Shown here: positions 38,339 to 47,417 of the stretch, in pieces
Layout of the letters: each line of letters starts with the position of its first letter
Numbering within the stretch: the stretch's first letter is position 1
Assembly: GCA_041391665.1 (NCBI GenBank)
Contig: JAWKNO010000001.1
Coordinates: forward strand, 1,116,001-1,180,000
Reading direction: 5' to 3'
DNA from: Bacteroidia bacterium
GTDB taxonomy: Bacteria > Bacteroidota > Bacteroidia > J057
Length of the DNA: 64,000 bases
Program-made: the position numbers and the translations under genes
The notes under the pieces: generated by a model
Database searches by the model: none
What the model saw: the letters and a program-made list of their open reading frames with translations, nothing else
What the model was told of the DNA's origin: nothing

Positions 38339-39370
38339 ATGGAAATAGGAATTGACAGCTTTGCGGCCGTACCGTTAGATGACGACAATAACCCCTCGAT
38401 CAGTAGCACGCAGGCATTGGCCGAGTTGCTTGAAAGGATCGAATATGCAGATGAGATGGGGCTGGACCTCTTCGGAATAGGCGAACACTACCGGAAAGAA
38501 TTTCTTGACTCTGCGCCTGCCATGATTCTCGCTGCGGCAGCGGCGCGCACGAAACGAATCCGTCTGACAAGTGCAGTTACTGTACTGAGCGCGGCTGACC
38601 CTGTGCGTGCCTTTCAAAACTTCGCCACGCTGGACCTGATTTCGCAGGGGCGGGCTGAGATGGTTGTTGGGCGCGGTTCATTTATTGAGTCTTTTCCGCT
38701 GTTTGGCTTGAATCTCAACGATTACGATGAGCTGTTTACCGAAAAGTTGGGTCTTTTGCTGGCGATCCGGGACAACGAATCGGTCACCTGGTCGGGGAGA
38801 TTTCGCCCCGCACTCAAAAATCAGGCGATATACCCTCGTCCGATGCAGGATCCCCTGCCGATATGGCTGGGCGTAGGAGGTACACCGGCTTCATTTGCGC
38901 GGGCGGGTACACTGGGGCTGCCGTTGATGGTGGCGATCATTGGCGGAGAGACCCATCGGTTTCGGCCGTTGATTGACTATTATCGTCAGGCAGGTGAAAG
39001 AGCAGGGTTTGCCCCGGAGCAGTTGAAAGTCGGCATTCACTCGCTCGGATATGTGGCATCCAGTACAGAGGAAGCAGTTGAAAACTATTACCCTGGCTAT
39101 GCCGAAACTTTTACCAGAATCGGAAGAGAAAGAGGCTGGCCACCGGTAACCCGGCAAGGATTTTACGCCCAAAACGGGCCTTTGGGCGCGTTGGTCGTGG
39201 GAAGCCCCAAAGACGTAGCCGAAAAAATATTGCGGCACAGCAAAGCCCTGGGCGGTATTTCGCGTTTTACTTTTCAGATGGACAATGCAGGCCTTTCGCA
39301 TGAACAGCTAAAACAATCCATCGGGTTGATTGGCAGGGAAGTCGCGCCATTGGTAGCCGCGGGTCAGTAA
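38339..39370 (+). CDS. LLM-class flavin-dependent oxidoreductase
   Basis: 343 residues of the bacterial luciferase-like (LLM) family. It carries the conserved EYADEMGLDLFGIGEHY, RLTSAVTVLSAADPVRAFQNFATLD, GRAEMVVGRGSF and IWLGVGGTPASFARAG blocks. FMN-dependent (or F420-dependent) monooxygenase or oxidoreductase; substrate unknown. Followed 26 nt later by the DUF1801/YdeI gene. Confidence 0.88.
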   Translation: MEIGIDSFAAVPLDDDNNPSISSTQALAELLERIEYADEMGLDLFGIGEHYRKEFLDSAPAMILAAAAARTKRIRLTSAVTVLSAADPVRAFQNFATLDLISQGRAEMVVGRGSFIESFPLFGLNLNDYDELFTEKLGLLLAIRDNESVTWSGRFRPALKNQAIYPRPMQDPLPIWLGVGGTPASFARAGTLGLPLMVAIIGGETHRFRPLIDYYRQAGERAGFAPEQLKVGIHSLGYVASSTEEAVENYYPGYAETFTRIGRERGWPPVTRQGFYAQNGPLGALVVGSPKDVAEKILRHSKALGGISRFTFQMDNAGLSHEQLKQSIGLIGREVAPLVAAGQ

Positions 39371-39395
39371 TTCAACTAAACAACTACAGATTAGT

Positions 39396-39977
39396 ATGAA
39401 CCCTAAAGTTGATTTTTTTTTCAATAAAGCCACGAAGTGGCGGGAAGAATATGAGAAATTGAGAATGATTGTTCTTGACTGCGGGCTGACTGAAGAATTG
39501 AAGTGGGGGGTGCCTTGTTACACGTTTCAAAATAGTAACGTTGTCCTGATCCATGGATTTAAAGAATATTGTGCGTTTCTATTTCATAAAGGTGCTCTGC
39601 TGAATGATTCAGAGGGCATCCTGATTCAGCAAACGGAAAACGTACAGGCTGCCCGCCAGATTCGATTCACCAATATAGAGGAAATAACGGAAATGGAACC
39701 CATCCTGAAAGCTTATATCTTTGAAGCCATTGAAGTGGAAAGAGCGGGTTTGAAAGTGGCATTTACAAAGCATACAGAAATTGTATTTCCGGAAGAATTT
39801 CAAAGTAAACTGGACGCAGACCCTGTATTAAAAACTGCTTTTGAAGCCTTGACACCGGGCCGCCAGAAAGCCTACAATCTCTATTTTTCTGCCCCCAAAC
39901 AATCCAAAACCCGGGAGGCAAGGGTTGAAAAATGTATTCCCCAAATCCTCGATGGGAAGGGGCTGAATGATCAATAG
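39396..39977 (+). CDS. DUF1801/YdeI-family protein
   Basis: 193 residues. The DUF1801 block is LTEELKWGVPCYTFQNSNVVLIHGFKEYCAFLFHKGALL, and the C-terminal part ALTPGRQKAYNLYFSAPKQSKTREARVEKCIPQILDGKGL is the YdeI C-terminal (bacteriocin-protection, OmdA-like) segment. The function in the host is unclear; some relatives are called iron chaperones. Confidence 0.85.
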   Translation: MNPKVDFFFNKATKWREEYEKLRMIVLDCGLTEELKWGVPCYTFQNSNVVLIHGFKEYCAFLFHKGALLNDSEGILIQQTENVQAARQIRFTNIEEITEMEPILKAYIFEAIEVERAGLKVAFTKHTEIVFPEEFQSKLDADPVLKTAFEALTPGRQKAYNLYFSAPKQSKTREARVEKCIPQILDGKGLNDQ

Positions 39978-40060
39978 ATCAGCGCCGGGTTTCATGATTG
40001 CGAATTCGAAGGTTTTTGGAGAGATTGCATCAACCGTGCAATTGTATAACAATCAGGTTC

Positions 40061-40834
40061 ATGAAAACGAAGCTGTTTCTCTTAACCATAAGCGCCATTT
40101 TCAATATTTTCCTGTTGAGAGGTGCGGACAACTACCAGGTTGGAAGTGAGTTGTATGTTTGGGCAAAATCTGGGTTAAATATTCGCGAAATACCAGACAT
40201 ATCAGGTAAAAAAATAGGCAAACTGAATCTGGGTGAATGGGTAAAGGTCATTTCAATTTCCAATAAAAAATCAGACATCCAGGTGATTGCTCCGCGCCCT
40301 GACTTATTCAGTACGAATATTTATCAGGATTCGGGGGCGACAGCACCCTATTATTTGACAGGCCGTTGGATTGAGGTAAGAAGTGAAAAATTTAAGGGTT
40401 TTGTTGTCGATATGTATCTGTTAAAATACCCACCACCTTCAACGGAACTCACAATGATCGATTATATCAAAACACTGGCCAGCGAGCCATGTACAATTGA
40501 TACGAGCTGGGTAGATGAGGATTCGGGCTCTGATAAAAAATATTTTGATTATAAATCAAACGCCGATACCGGATTTGGATTTAGCGGGCACAATTTTATG
40601 GAAAGTGTAGGGCAAACTGTTCGTATCCCGGACATGACAGTTGAGGAAGGGTTTGTTTTTTGTAATTTTTTCTATCCACTGGAGGATGCTGAAAGAGCGA
40701 AATCAAAAGATACTCCGTTGAAATTAATGGGTTATGAAAAGGATAATTTGTGGATGATGCAAAGTGATATATGTGAAATAGGGATTTCAATAGAAGAAAA
40801 TCATCTTTATATATACATGGGTTGTTCCTGTTAA
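40061..40834 (+). CDS. Exported SH3b-domain protein
   Basis: 257 residues from ATG 40061, chosen for the signal peptide MKTKLFLLTISAIFNIFLLRG; the frame opens earlier at 39998. An SH3b domain follows (GSELYVWAKSGLNIREIPDISGKKIGKLNLGEWVKVI, the LNIRxxPSxxGKxIGxL pattern), then a region with FKGFVVDMYLLKYPPP closing it. The C-terminal half has no recognised motif. Probably secreted or lipid-free periplasmic. Confidence 0.68.
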   Translation: MKTKLFLLTISAIFNIFLLRGADNYQVGSELYVWAKSGLNIREIPDISGKKIGKLNLGEWVKVISISNKKSDIQVIAPRPDLFSTNIYQDSGATAPYYLTGRWIEVRSEKFKGFVVDMYLLKYPPPSTELTMIDYIKTLASEPCTIDTSWVDEDSGSDKKYFDYKSNADTGFGFSGHNFMESVGQTVRIPDMTVEEGFVFCNFFYPLEDAERAKSKDTPLKLMGYEKDNLWMMQSDICEIGISIEENHLYIYMGCSC

Positions 40835-40904
40835 CGGAAGTTTAGTTTTTAGCCTGTTTGAAGTCATTTTTCCAACCATATTTTGTAAAGTGAAATCTTT
40901 ATCA

Positions 40905-41390
40905 ATGCAAACTACAACACAACTTGCCAATCGGTTTAGGGAAGTTATCTTAAACGGAACATGGATTGCAAACACAAATTTTAAAGCACAGTTGTCGGAC
41001 ATAAACTGGCAGCAGGCTATCCAAAAAGTCGGGGCGTTGAATACCCTGGCCGCCCTTACCTTTCATATTCACTACTACATTGCCGGTATATTGAATGTGC
41101 TCAAAGGCGGCTCGCTGGATATCCGGGATAAATACAGCTTTGATCTTCCGCCCATTCTTTCACAGGATGACTGGGAGACGCTGCTGGACACCCTCTGGGC
41201 CGACGCCGAAATGTTTGCCCAACTGGTAGAAACGATGCCCGGAGAAAAATTGTCTGAAGCGTTTGTGGACGAAAAATATGGAGACTACCTGAGGAATATT
41301 GAAGGGATGATCGAACATTGCTACTACCATTTGGGGCAGGTGGTCTTGATTAAGAAAATGATTACAGAAGGGAAAAACTATAATCAATAA
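40905..41390 (+). CDS. DinB-like protein
   Basis: 161 residues from ATG 40905 (a GTG at 40890 is the other choice). Four-helix DinB/YfiT-like fold: LAALTFHIHYYIAGILNVLKG and MIEHCYYHLGQVVLIKKM give the typical histidine positions (FHIHYY; HCYYHLGQ). It differs from the other DinB-like protein at 11242 in the first motif. Substrate unknown. Confidence 0.68.
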   Translation: MQTTTQLANRFREVILNGTWIANTNFKAQLSDINWQQAIQKVGALNTLAALTFHIHYYIAGILNVLKGGSLDIRDKYSFDLPPILSQDDWETLLDTLWADAEMFAQLVETMPGEKLSEAFVDEKYGDYLRNIEGMIEHCYYHLGQVVLIKKMITEGKNYNQ

Positions 41391-41410
41391 AGCCCGATGT
41401 GCCACATGAA

Positions 41411-41932
41411 ATGCAAAAAATCAATGTAATCGGGACGAGCGGTTCCGGTAAATCTACATTTGCCAAACGGTTATCACACAAACTACAAATTCCCTATATT
41501 GAAATGGACGCCATTTTCTGGGGAAAAGATTGGGCCATGCCAACCGATGAAGTGTTTTTTGAAAATGTAAAGGCGGCTCTGGATAAAGAAAGTTGCTGGG
41601 TACTCGACGGCAATTATTCCCGAACTGCACCGATCAAATGGAAAGATGCTGATACCATCATCTGGATAGATTTTAGTTTTGGCCGCACGCTATATCAGGC
41701 GGTGAAACGGGCATTTTCAAGAGCCATAAGTCAGGAGGAATTGTGGCCGGGAACGGGAAACCGGGAGAGTTTTAAGAATCTGTTTTCAAAAGATTCAATC
41801 GTGCTATGGACGCTAAAAACCTATTGGCAGAATAAAGCCAGATATTCAAAAATAACGTATGGCATTGAATATGAACATATTACATTTGTCCGCTTGAGAA
41901 GTCCGAAGGAATGTGAAAGATTTTTGGGGTAA
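41411..41932 (+). CDS. P-loop kinase-like protein (adenylate-kinase fold)
   Basis: 173 residues from ATG 41411. Walker A INVIGTSGSGKSTFAKRLSHKL near the N-terminus, then the DAIFWGKDW motif and WVLDGNYSRTAPIKWKDADTIIWIDFSFG seen in the FlaR/DNA-topology-modulation-like kinase group. Not an assigned nucleoside monophosphate kinase; substrate unknown. Confidence 0.72.
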   Translation: MQKINVIGTSGSGKSTFAKRLSHKLQIPYIEMDAIFWGKDWAMPTDEVFFENVKAALDKESCWVLDGNYSRTAPIKWKDADTIIWIDFSFGRTLYQAVKRAFSRAISQEELWPGTGNRESFKNLFSKDSIVLWTLKTYWQNKARYSKITYGIEYEHITFVRLRSPKECERFLG

Positions 41933-41979
41933 ACATTTATTTTGCTGTTATATTCCTTCAAATCAAAAAGATATACCTT

Positions 41980-42471
41980 ATGGAATTATGGGACGTGCTG
42001 GATGAAAATCGCCAGAAAACAGGAAAAACAATCGTTCGGGGTGAAGCGCTCAATCCCAATGAATATCATCTCGTAGTATTTGCATTTATCAGAAACTCAC
42101 AGGGAAAATTTATCATCTCCAAACGAACCCCCAATAAAACATCTCCGAACAAATGGGAGGTAACCGGTGGTTCTGCACTCGCCGGAGATGATAGTATAAC
42201 AGCCGTAAAAAGAGAAGTAAAAGAAGAGTTGGGGATTGATTTAACCGATGAAGGCGTACTTATCAGAAGCGTAAAACACAATAGCGAATGTTCTTATTTC
42301 TCTGACATATGGCTATTTGAGGAAGACATAGATATGGAGGCGATTGTATGCCAGCCGGAAGAAGTAAGTGAAGCCAGGTTGGCTACGAAAGAAGAGATTT
42401 ATTCCCTGGTAAAGGAGGATCAATTTGTCGCAGAAAACCCGGCTGTTGTAGGATGTCTGGCTTTTCTCTGA
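41980..42471 (+). CDS. NUDIX hydrolase
   Basis: 163 residues. The Nudix box is GSALAGDDSITAVKREVKEELGI, with Asp where the first Glu of the consensus GX5EX7REUXEEXGU usually stands, a common replacement in the Idi-like type. The N-terminal MELWDVLDENRQKTGKTIVRGEAL is typical of that type. Substrate not decided. Confidence 0.85.
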   Translation: MELWDVLDENRQKTGKTIVRGEALNPNEYHLVVFAFIRNSQGKFIISKRTPNKTSPNKWEVTGGSALAGDDSITAVKREVKEELGIDLTDEGVLIRSVKHNSECSYFSDIWLFEEDIDMEAIVCQPEEVSEARLATKEEIYSLVKEDQFVAENPAVVGCLAFL

Positions 42472-42489
42472 AAAGGTGCAATTTCGCCT

Positions 42490-42900
42490 TCACACAACTG
42501 TGAAAGTCCCTGCTCTCACGTCCACTGAATATCCTTCCGGCTCATGGGCTTTGACTTTTTCGAAGTAAAAGCTGTCGCCTTTTTTCAGGGTTTTTAAGGC
42601 GGCCTGTACTTCAGCGCTCAGCAAAGGTGATTTGCCGCTAAATGAGAGGATTTTCCCGTCTTTCCTCACGTTCAGGGTAAACTGATAGATTTTTGACCCT
42701 GCAGCGCATCCGGTTACGCTCAGCTCTTTGTGGCTGACAATCTCTGCCACGGCGATTTCACCGCTGTGTTTTCCTGCAAATGTCAGGTATGCGCCGCCGG
42801 CAATACTGTCGTCGGTCAGCGTTGTTGTTCCTGTAAATGCACTCATCAGTAAAAATACCGGAAGGGCCAGAATCAGGTTCATTACCATGTTTTTTTTCAT
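42490..42900 (-). CDS. Small exported protein, resembles a GldM C-terminal domain
   Basis: 136 residues from ATG 42900 (the frame opens at 42984, but the signal peptide MKKNMVMNLILALPVFLLMSAF begins here). The remainder (HKELSVTGCAAGSKIYQFTLNVRKDGKILSFSGKSPLLSAEVQAALKTLKKGDSFYFEKVKAHEPEGYSVDVRAGTFTV) has the KxGDxFYFExVKAxGPxG pattern of the C-terminal domains of GldM, the type IX secretion core protein. That is a resemblance, not a proven homology. Confidence 0.6.
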   Translation of the reverse strand: MKKNMVMNLILALPVFLLMSAFTGTTTLTDDSIAGGAYLTFAGKHSGEIAVAEIVSHKELSVTGCAAGSKIYQFTLNVRKDGKILSFSGKSPLLSAEVQAALKTLKKGDSFYFEKVKAHEPEGYSVDVRAGTFTVV

Positions 42901-43064
42901 ATCTGTTTGGATTAAAAGATTTGTTGTTGGGTTGAATATAGTCTGCGGAAACGGGGACTGGTGACTTAATAGACCAACGACCATTTGCCGTAGAGGAAGA
43001 GCCGGAAATCCTGCCGGAAAATGGCGAACTTGGGCAAAGGCATTTTTACCATTTAACCCAACCC

Positions 43065-44087
43065 ATGCAACGGCACAAAGAAATCATCATTCATTTTTTA
43101 TTATGGACAGCTTATGTCTTGTCAGAATACCTGGCAAATACTGTACACGTACCGTGGGATCAGCGAATGGAATTTCTTCAAATGACGATTTATACGCTGC
43201 CTTTACTGATGATTCCGACGTATTTTATTACACTTTTTGCCGTACCGCGCTATCTGCAACGAGGGAAAACCGGATGGTTTGTATTGATTGTGCTGGCGGT
43301 AGCTTTTGCAGTATTTTTTTCACGCCTGCGGCTTACCGAACTGATTGTATACCTTCGGGAAGATATTTATTTCCGGATGCCTGCTTCCAAAATTGTGAAG
43401 AACGTGATTCGGGATTATTCGCTGATTGCGCTGGCGGTTTGTCTGTACATCATCGGAGACTGGCGAAAAAAAGAAAAAATCAACGCCCAACTGATCAAAG
43501 CCAAAGCAGATGCTGAAATTCAGTTGCTGAAGGCTCAACTCCACCCGCATTTTTTATTCAACACCCTTAATAATATCTACAGCCTGGCTCTCAGCAACTC
43601 TGATCTGGTGGCGGACAGCATATTGCGCCTTACCGAATTACTTGACTATCTGGTATATTGGGCAAACAAGGAGACTGTTCCCCTGTCGCGGGAAGTTCAA
43701 CTGATTCACAACTACCTCGAACTGGAGCGGCTGCGGTACGGAGAGCATCTGGAAATAGTGTTTGACCTGAATGTACAAAATGAATCTTTGCTGGTTTCAC
43801 CGTTGATCCTTTTGCCTTTTGTGGAGAATTGTTTCAAACACGGAGGAAGGGGGAAAAACGGGCGGTTTGAGGTCAATATGCAGTTGAATGTAGCAGAAAA
43901 GCTGGTTTTTTACATCCGCAACAGCAAACGAGATTCAAAAAAACAGGAAACCGGGAATGGTGGGGTAGGGTTGGAGAATATTCGCAAAAGGCTGGTGCTC
44001 ATTTATCCCGGGCGGCATCGGTTGGAAATAAAGGAAGACGAAAGGTTTTTTTCGGTAAAATTTGAACTGGAATTGAAAGATGAATAA
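43065..44087 (+). CDS. Sensor histidine kinase, LytS/YehU type
   Basis: 340 residues. N-terminal four membrane helices (IIHFLLWTAYVLSEYLAN; FLQMTIYTLPLLMIPTYFITLFAV; WFVLIVLAVAFAVFFSRL; DYSLIALAVCLYIIGDW), no extracellular loop of note, then the His_kinase motif LKAQLHPHFLFNTLNNIYSL with the phosphorylated His in HPHFLFN, and the ATP-binding N box LPFVENCFKHG and G box GNGGVGLENIRKR. It overlaps the response regulator by 8 nt and should work with it. Confidence 0.92.
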   Translation: MQRHKEIIIHFLLWTAYVLSEYLANTVHVPWDQRMEFLQMTIYTLPLLMIPTYFITLFAVPRYLQRGKTGWFVLIVLAVAFAVFFSRLRLTELIVYLREDIYFRMPASKIVKNVIRDYSLIALAVCLYIIGDWRKKEKINAQLIKAKADAEIQLLKAQLHPHFLFNTLNNIYSLALSNSDLVADSILRLTELLDYLVYWANKETVPLSREVQLIHNYLELERLRYGEHLEIVFDLNVQNESLLVSPLILLPFVENCFKHGGRGKNGRFEVNMQLNVAEKLVFYIRNSKRDSKKQETGNGGVGLENIRKRLVLIYPGRHRLEIKEDERFFSVKFELELKDE

Positions 44088-44769
44088 ATACAACTGTGTG
44101 ATTCTCGACGACGAACCGCTGGCGCTGGATGTGATTGAAAAATATCTGTCCGGATTTGAGCAGTTTACGGTCATGGGGAAATTTTCCGACCCGGTGGAGG
44201 CCTACCCGAAGATCAAAGTGATTTGCCCCGACCTATTGTTTCTCGACATCGAAATGCCAGGCCTCACAGGACTGGAGCTGATTGAAGCCATGCAGGAAAA
44301 ACCGGAAGTGATCATCACCACGGCTTACCGCGAATATGCAGTGGAAGGATTTGAATTGAATGTACTGGACTATCTGGTCAAACCGATTCCTTTCAAAAGA
44401 TTTGTGCAGGCGATTGATAAATTTATACAGAAAAAAGAGTCAACGAAACCAGCTTCTGAGTCTGTCGAAAACCGTTTCATCTTTGTCAGGGCTGACCGAA
44501 AAACAATGCGGATAGCGCTGGACGAAATCCTGTATATCGAGGGCGTGAAGGATTATGTAAAAATTGTGATGAAGGACCGGAAGATTATGACCAAAGAATC
44601 AGTCGGCAATTTTATGACACATCTACCCGCAGACAGATTTCTGCGGGTACATAGGTCATTTATTGTTGCCAGAGACAAAATCACAGCCTATACGGCCCAT
44701 GACATTGAGATTGGCGAAGAAGAAATCCCCATCGGGCGGATGTATAAGGGGATATTGAACGAGGAGTGA
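44080..44769 (+). CDS. LytTR-family response regulator
   Basis: 229 residues. Receiver domain with CVILDDEP, phospho-acceptor Asp in LLFLDIEMPGLTG and Lys in LVKPIPFKRFVQAI, then a LytTR DNA-binding domain (RFIFVRADRKTMRIALDEILYIEGVKDYVKIVM...FLRVHRSFIVARDKI). Partner of the upstream LytS-type kinase; target genes unknown. Confidence 0.93.
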   Translation: MNKYNCVILDDEPLALDVIEKYLSGFEQFTVMGKFSDPVEAYPKIKVICPDLLFLDIEMPGLTGLELIEAMQEKPEVIITTAYREYAVEGFELNVLDYLVKPIPFKRFVQAIDKFIQKKESTKPASESVENRFIFVRADRKTMRIALDEILYIEGVKDYVKIVMKDRKIMTKESVGNFMTHLPADRFLRVHRSFIVARDKITAYTAHDIEIGEEEIPIGRMYKGILNEE

Positions 44770-44896
44770 ACGCACGCTCATTTTTGCCTACATCATTCAT
44801 TTTTCTTTTAATCCGCCGACAATTGTTTAATTTTATGGTTTGATTAAGAATAATTTTTTCTGTTCAGGACTAATTCTAAAAACTACTTCGCGCTAC

Positions 44897-47179
44897 ATGA
44901 GCTCAAAAAAAACACTTAAAGAAGAGGCGCTCCACTATCACGCCAAAGGCCGCCCGGGTAAAATAGAAGTCATTCCCTCAAAAGAAACTGCGACCCAGCG
45001 TGACCTGACGCTTGCCTACTCTCCCGGGGTTGCAGAACCCTGTCTGGCTATCGCCGAAACTCCTGAAGATGTCTATAAATATACCGCCAAAGGGAATCTG
45101 GTAGCGGTTATTTCCAATGGCACCGCAGTATTGGGACTGGGAGACATTGGGCCTGAAGCGGGCAAGCCCGTGATGGAAGGCAAAGGGCTGCTGTTTAAAA
45201 TTTATGCAGATATAGATGTTTTTGATATAGAACTCAACACCAAAGATGTAGACGAATTTGTCCGAACTGTCAAAATCCTCGAACCAACTTTTGGAGGTGT
45301 AAACCTTGAGGATATTTCTGCGCCTGAGTGTTTTGAAATTGAGGAACGACTAAAAGCTGAGCTCAATATCCCGGTCATGCACGACGACCAGCATGGTACG
45401 GCCATTATCAGCGCGGCTGCTTTGCTCAACTCGCTCGAACTGGTGGGCAAAGATATCTCAAAAGCCAAATTTGTCGTCAACGGAGCCGGGGCTTCTGCGA
45501 GTTCGTGTACGAACCTGTACTGCCGCCTGGGCGCACAAAAGGAGAATATCTTTATGTTTGACTCCAAAGGCTTGATCCATCCTGACCGTACCAATCTGGA
45601 CGGAAAAAAACGCGAATTTGCCAATGACAAAGCGCCTGCTACAACCACCCTCGCAGAGGCGCTGGTAAATGCCGATGTGTTTATCGGACTTTCCAAAGGC
45701 AATGTAATGACACAAGAGATGGTGAGTGCTATGGCCAAAGACTGTATTGTATTTGCCATGGCCAATCCTACACCGGAAATCAGCTATGAAGATGCGCTTG
45801 CCGTGCGCAAAGACATCATTTTCGCCACGGGCCGCAGCGACTATCCCAACCAGGTCAATAATGTACTGGGATTCCCCTATATCTTCCGCGGGGCGTTGGA
45901 TGTGAGGTCCAAAGTGATCAACGAAGAAATGAAACTGGCTGCGGTATATGCCCTTGCCGATCTTGCCAAAAAGCCCGTTCCCGAAAGTGTAAATATGGCT
46001 TATGGAGGTGGAAATCTGGTTTTTGGTAAAGAATACATTATCCCCAAACCCGTTGACCCCCGCCTGCTCACGACCGTCGCTCCTGCTGTGGCCAGGGCAG
46101 CGATGGAAAGCGGCGTCGCCAAATTCCCGATCACAGACTGGGATGCTTATGAAACCCAGTTATCCAAAAGACTGGGGCAGGACAATACCCTCACCCGGGG
46201 AATCATCAACAAAGCCAAACTAAATCCCAAGCGGGTTGTGCTTGCCGACGCAGAAAATATCGCTGTATTAAAAGCAGCCCAGCAGGTGAGGGACGACAAA
46301 ATCGCCACGCCCGTTTTATTGGGAAAAGTCTCAAAGATCAGACAATTGATTGCCGAAAACTATCTGGATCTGGCGGATGTTGAAATCATCGACCCGATGT
46401 CTCCGCAAAATGAAGCAGACAAATTGCGGCTGGAGAAGTTTGGCGATACGTTTTTTGAAAAACGCCAGCGGAGAGGTTACAACAAAAGCGAAGCGCATGA
46501 TATGGTGCGGCGCCGCAATTATTTTGGCTGTATGATGGTGGATGCCGGCGAAGCTGATGCAATGGTAGGCGGTATGACGCGCAACTACCCTGACTCCATA
46601 CGCCCCGCTTTGCAGACGATCGGTCGGCAGGAAGATGTAAAAAAAGTATCGGGGATGTATATCCTGATGAGCCGTTTTGGTCCGCTTTTCCTAGCCGATA
46701 CCAGCGTAAATTTTAATCCTACCGCAGAAGACATTGTCGAAATCGCCCGTTTGGCGGCGAAAGAAGTCGAAAAATTTAACATCAAACCCCGTATTGCCCT
46801 GCTGACTTACTCCAATTTTGGGAGTGCTGCCGGGGAGGATGCGATCAAAATGCGCAAGGCGGTGGAGATCTTAAAGACACAGTATCCGTCGCTGATTGCA
46901 GATGGAGAGATACAGGCGCATTTGCCGTTTCAGACTGACCTGCTGAGAGAAAATTATCCATTCTCTACGCTGGCAGAAGCAGGCGCCAATGTGCTTATTT
47001 TCCCCAATCTTTCAGCTTCCAATATCGCCTACAACCTGGTGAAGGAACTGGCAGGAATCGAAAAAATCGGCCCGGTACTTTTGGGTTTGAAAAAACCGGT
47101 TCACCTGCTGCAACTGGGCAGTACTACCCGCGAGATTGTAAATATGATCGCAATTTCAGTGGTAGACGCGCAGCGGTAG
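44897..47179 (+). CDS. maeB: NADP-dependent malic enzyme
   Basis: 760 residues from ATG 44897 (MSSKKTLKEEALHYHAKGRPGKIEV); the frame opens earlier at 44840 without support. The N-terminal malic domain has LAYSPGVAEPC, VMEGKGLLFK, PVMHDDQHGTA and the NAD(P)-binding VNGAGASASSC; the C-terminal 330 residues (LADAENIAVLKAA, EADAMVGGMTRNY, QLGSTTREIVN) are the phosphotransacetylase-like domain of MaeB. Converts malate to pyruvate with CO2 release and NADPH formation. Confidence 0.93.
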   Translation: MSSKKTLKEEALHYHAKGRPGKIEVIPSKETATQRDLTLAYSPGVAEPCLAIAETPEDVYKYTAKGNLVAVISNGTAVLGLGDIGPEAGKPVMEGKGLLFKIYADIDVFDIELNTKDVDEFVRTVKILEPTFGGVNLEDISAPECFEIEERLKAELNIPVMHDDQHGTAIISAAALLNSLELVGKDISKAKFVVNGAGASASSCTNLYCRLGAQKENIFMFDSKGLIHPDRTNLDGKKREFANDKAPATTTLAEALVNADVFIGLSKGNVMTQEMVSAMAKDCIVFAMANPTPEISYEDALAVRKDIIFATGRSDYPNQVNNVLGFPYIFRGALDVRSKVINEEMKLAAVYALADLAKKPVPESVNMAYGGGNLVFGKEYIIPKPVDPRLLTTVAPAVARAAMESGVAKFPITDWDAYETQLSKRLGQDNTLTRGIINKAKLNPKRVVLADAENIAVLKAAQQVRDDKIATPVLLGKVSKIRQLIAENYLDLADVEIIDPMSPQNEADKLRLEKFGDTFFEKRQRRGYNKSEAHDMVRRRNYFGCMMVDAGEADAMVGGMTRNYPDSIRPALQTIGRQEDVKKVSGMYILMSRFGPLFLADTSVNFNPTAEDIVEIARLAAKEVEKFNIKPRIALLTYSNFGSAAGEDAIKMRKAVEILKTQYPSLIADGEIQAHLPFQTDLLRENYPFSTLAEAGANVLIFPNLSASNIAYNLVKELAGIEKIGPVLLGLKKPVHLLQLGSTTREIVNMIAISVVDAQR

Positions 47180-47235
47180 GGAGATGATTGGGGGAATGTT
47201 TGTGGCTTATCTCAAGATATGGCCAGAAAAAGTCA

Positions 47236-47306
47236 GCCACGAATGTCACGAATAAACACGAAAATCAGCGCAAAAACCATTCGCGCAAATTCGTGTTATT
47301 CGTGGC
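47236..47306. repeat. Inverted repeat, possible REP-type element
   Basis: Left arm GCCACGAATGTCACGAAT (47236-47253) and right arm ATTCGTGTTATTCGTGGC (47289-47306) pair at 16 of 18 positions across a 35-nt spacer. It overlaps the first unit of the 75-bp tandem repeat. Short palindromic elements with GCCACGAAT arms are typical of dispersed repeats; I found no other copy in the window. Confidence 0.65.
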
Positions 47307-47414
47307 TTCCCATCATCAGAGCAATCTTCAGATCACCACGAAGCGCAAAAACCATTCGCGCAAATTCGCGTCATTCGTGGCTTCCCATCATCAGAGCAAT
47401 CTTCAGATCACCAC
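47268..47414. repeat. Tandem repeat, two copies of a 75-bp unit
   Basis: Unit one begins at 47268 and unit two at 47343; the second is cut after 72 nt. They differ only in the short segment TTCGTGTTATTCG versus TTCGCGTCATTCG. The array lies 3 nt beyond the stop of the gasdermin-like gene on the same (minus) strand, so it would be in that gene's 3' transcript end. Confidence 0.9.
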
Positions 47415-47417
47415 CTT

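Noticed and set aside
47268..47414. CRISPR-like array
   Set aside because: Only two adjacent 75-bp units, no spacers, no Cas genes, and the units are tandem.
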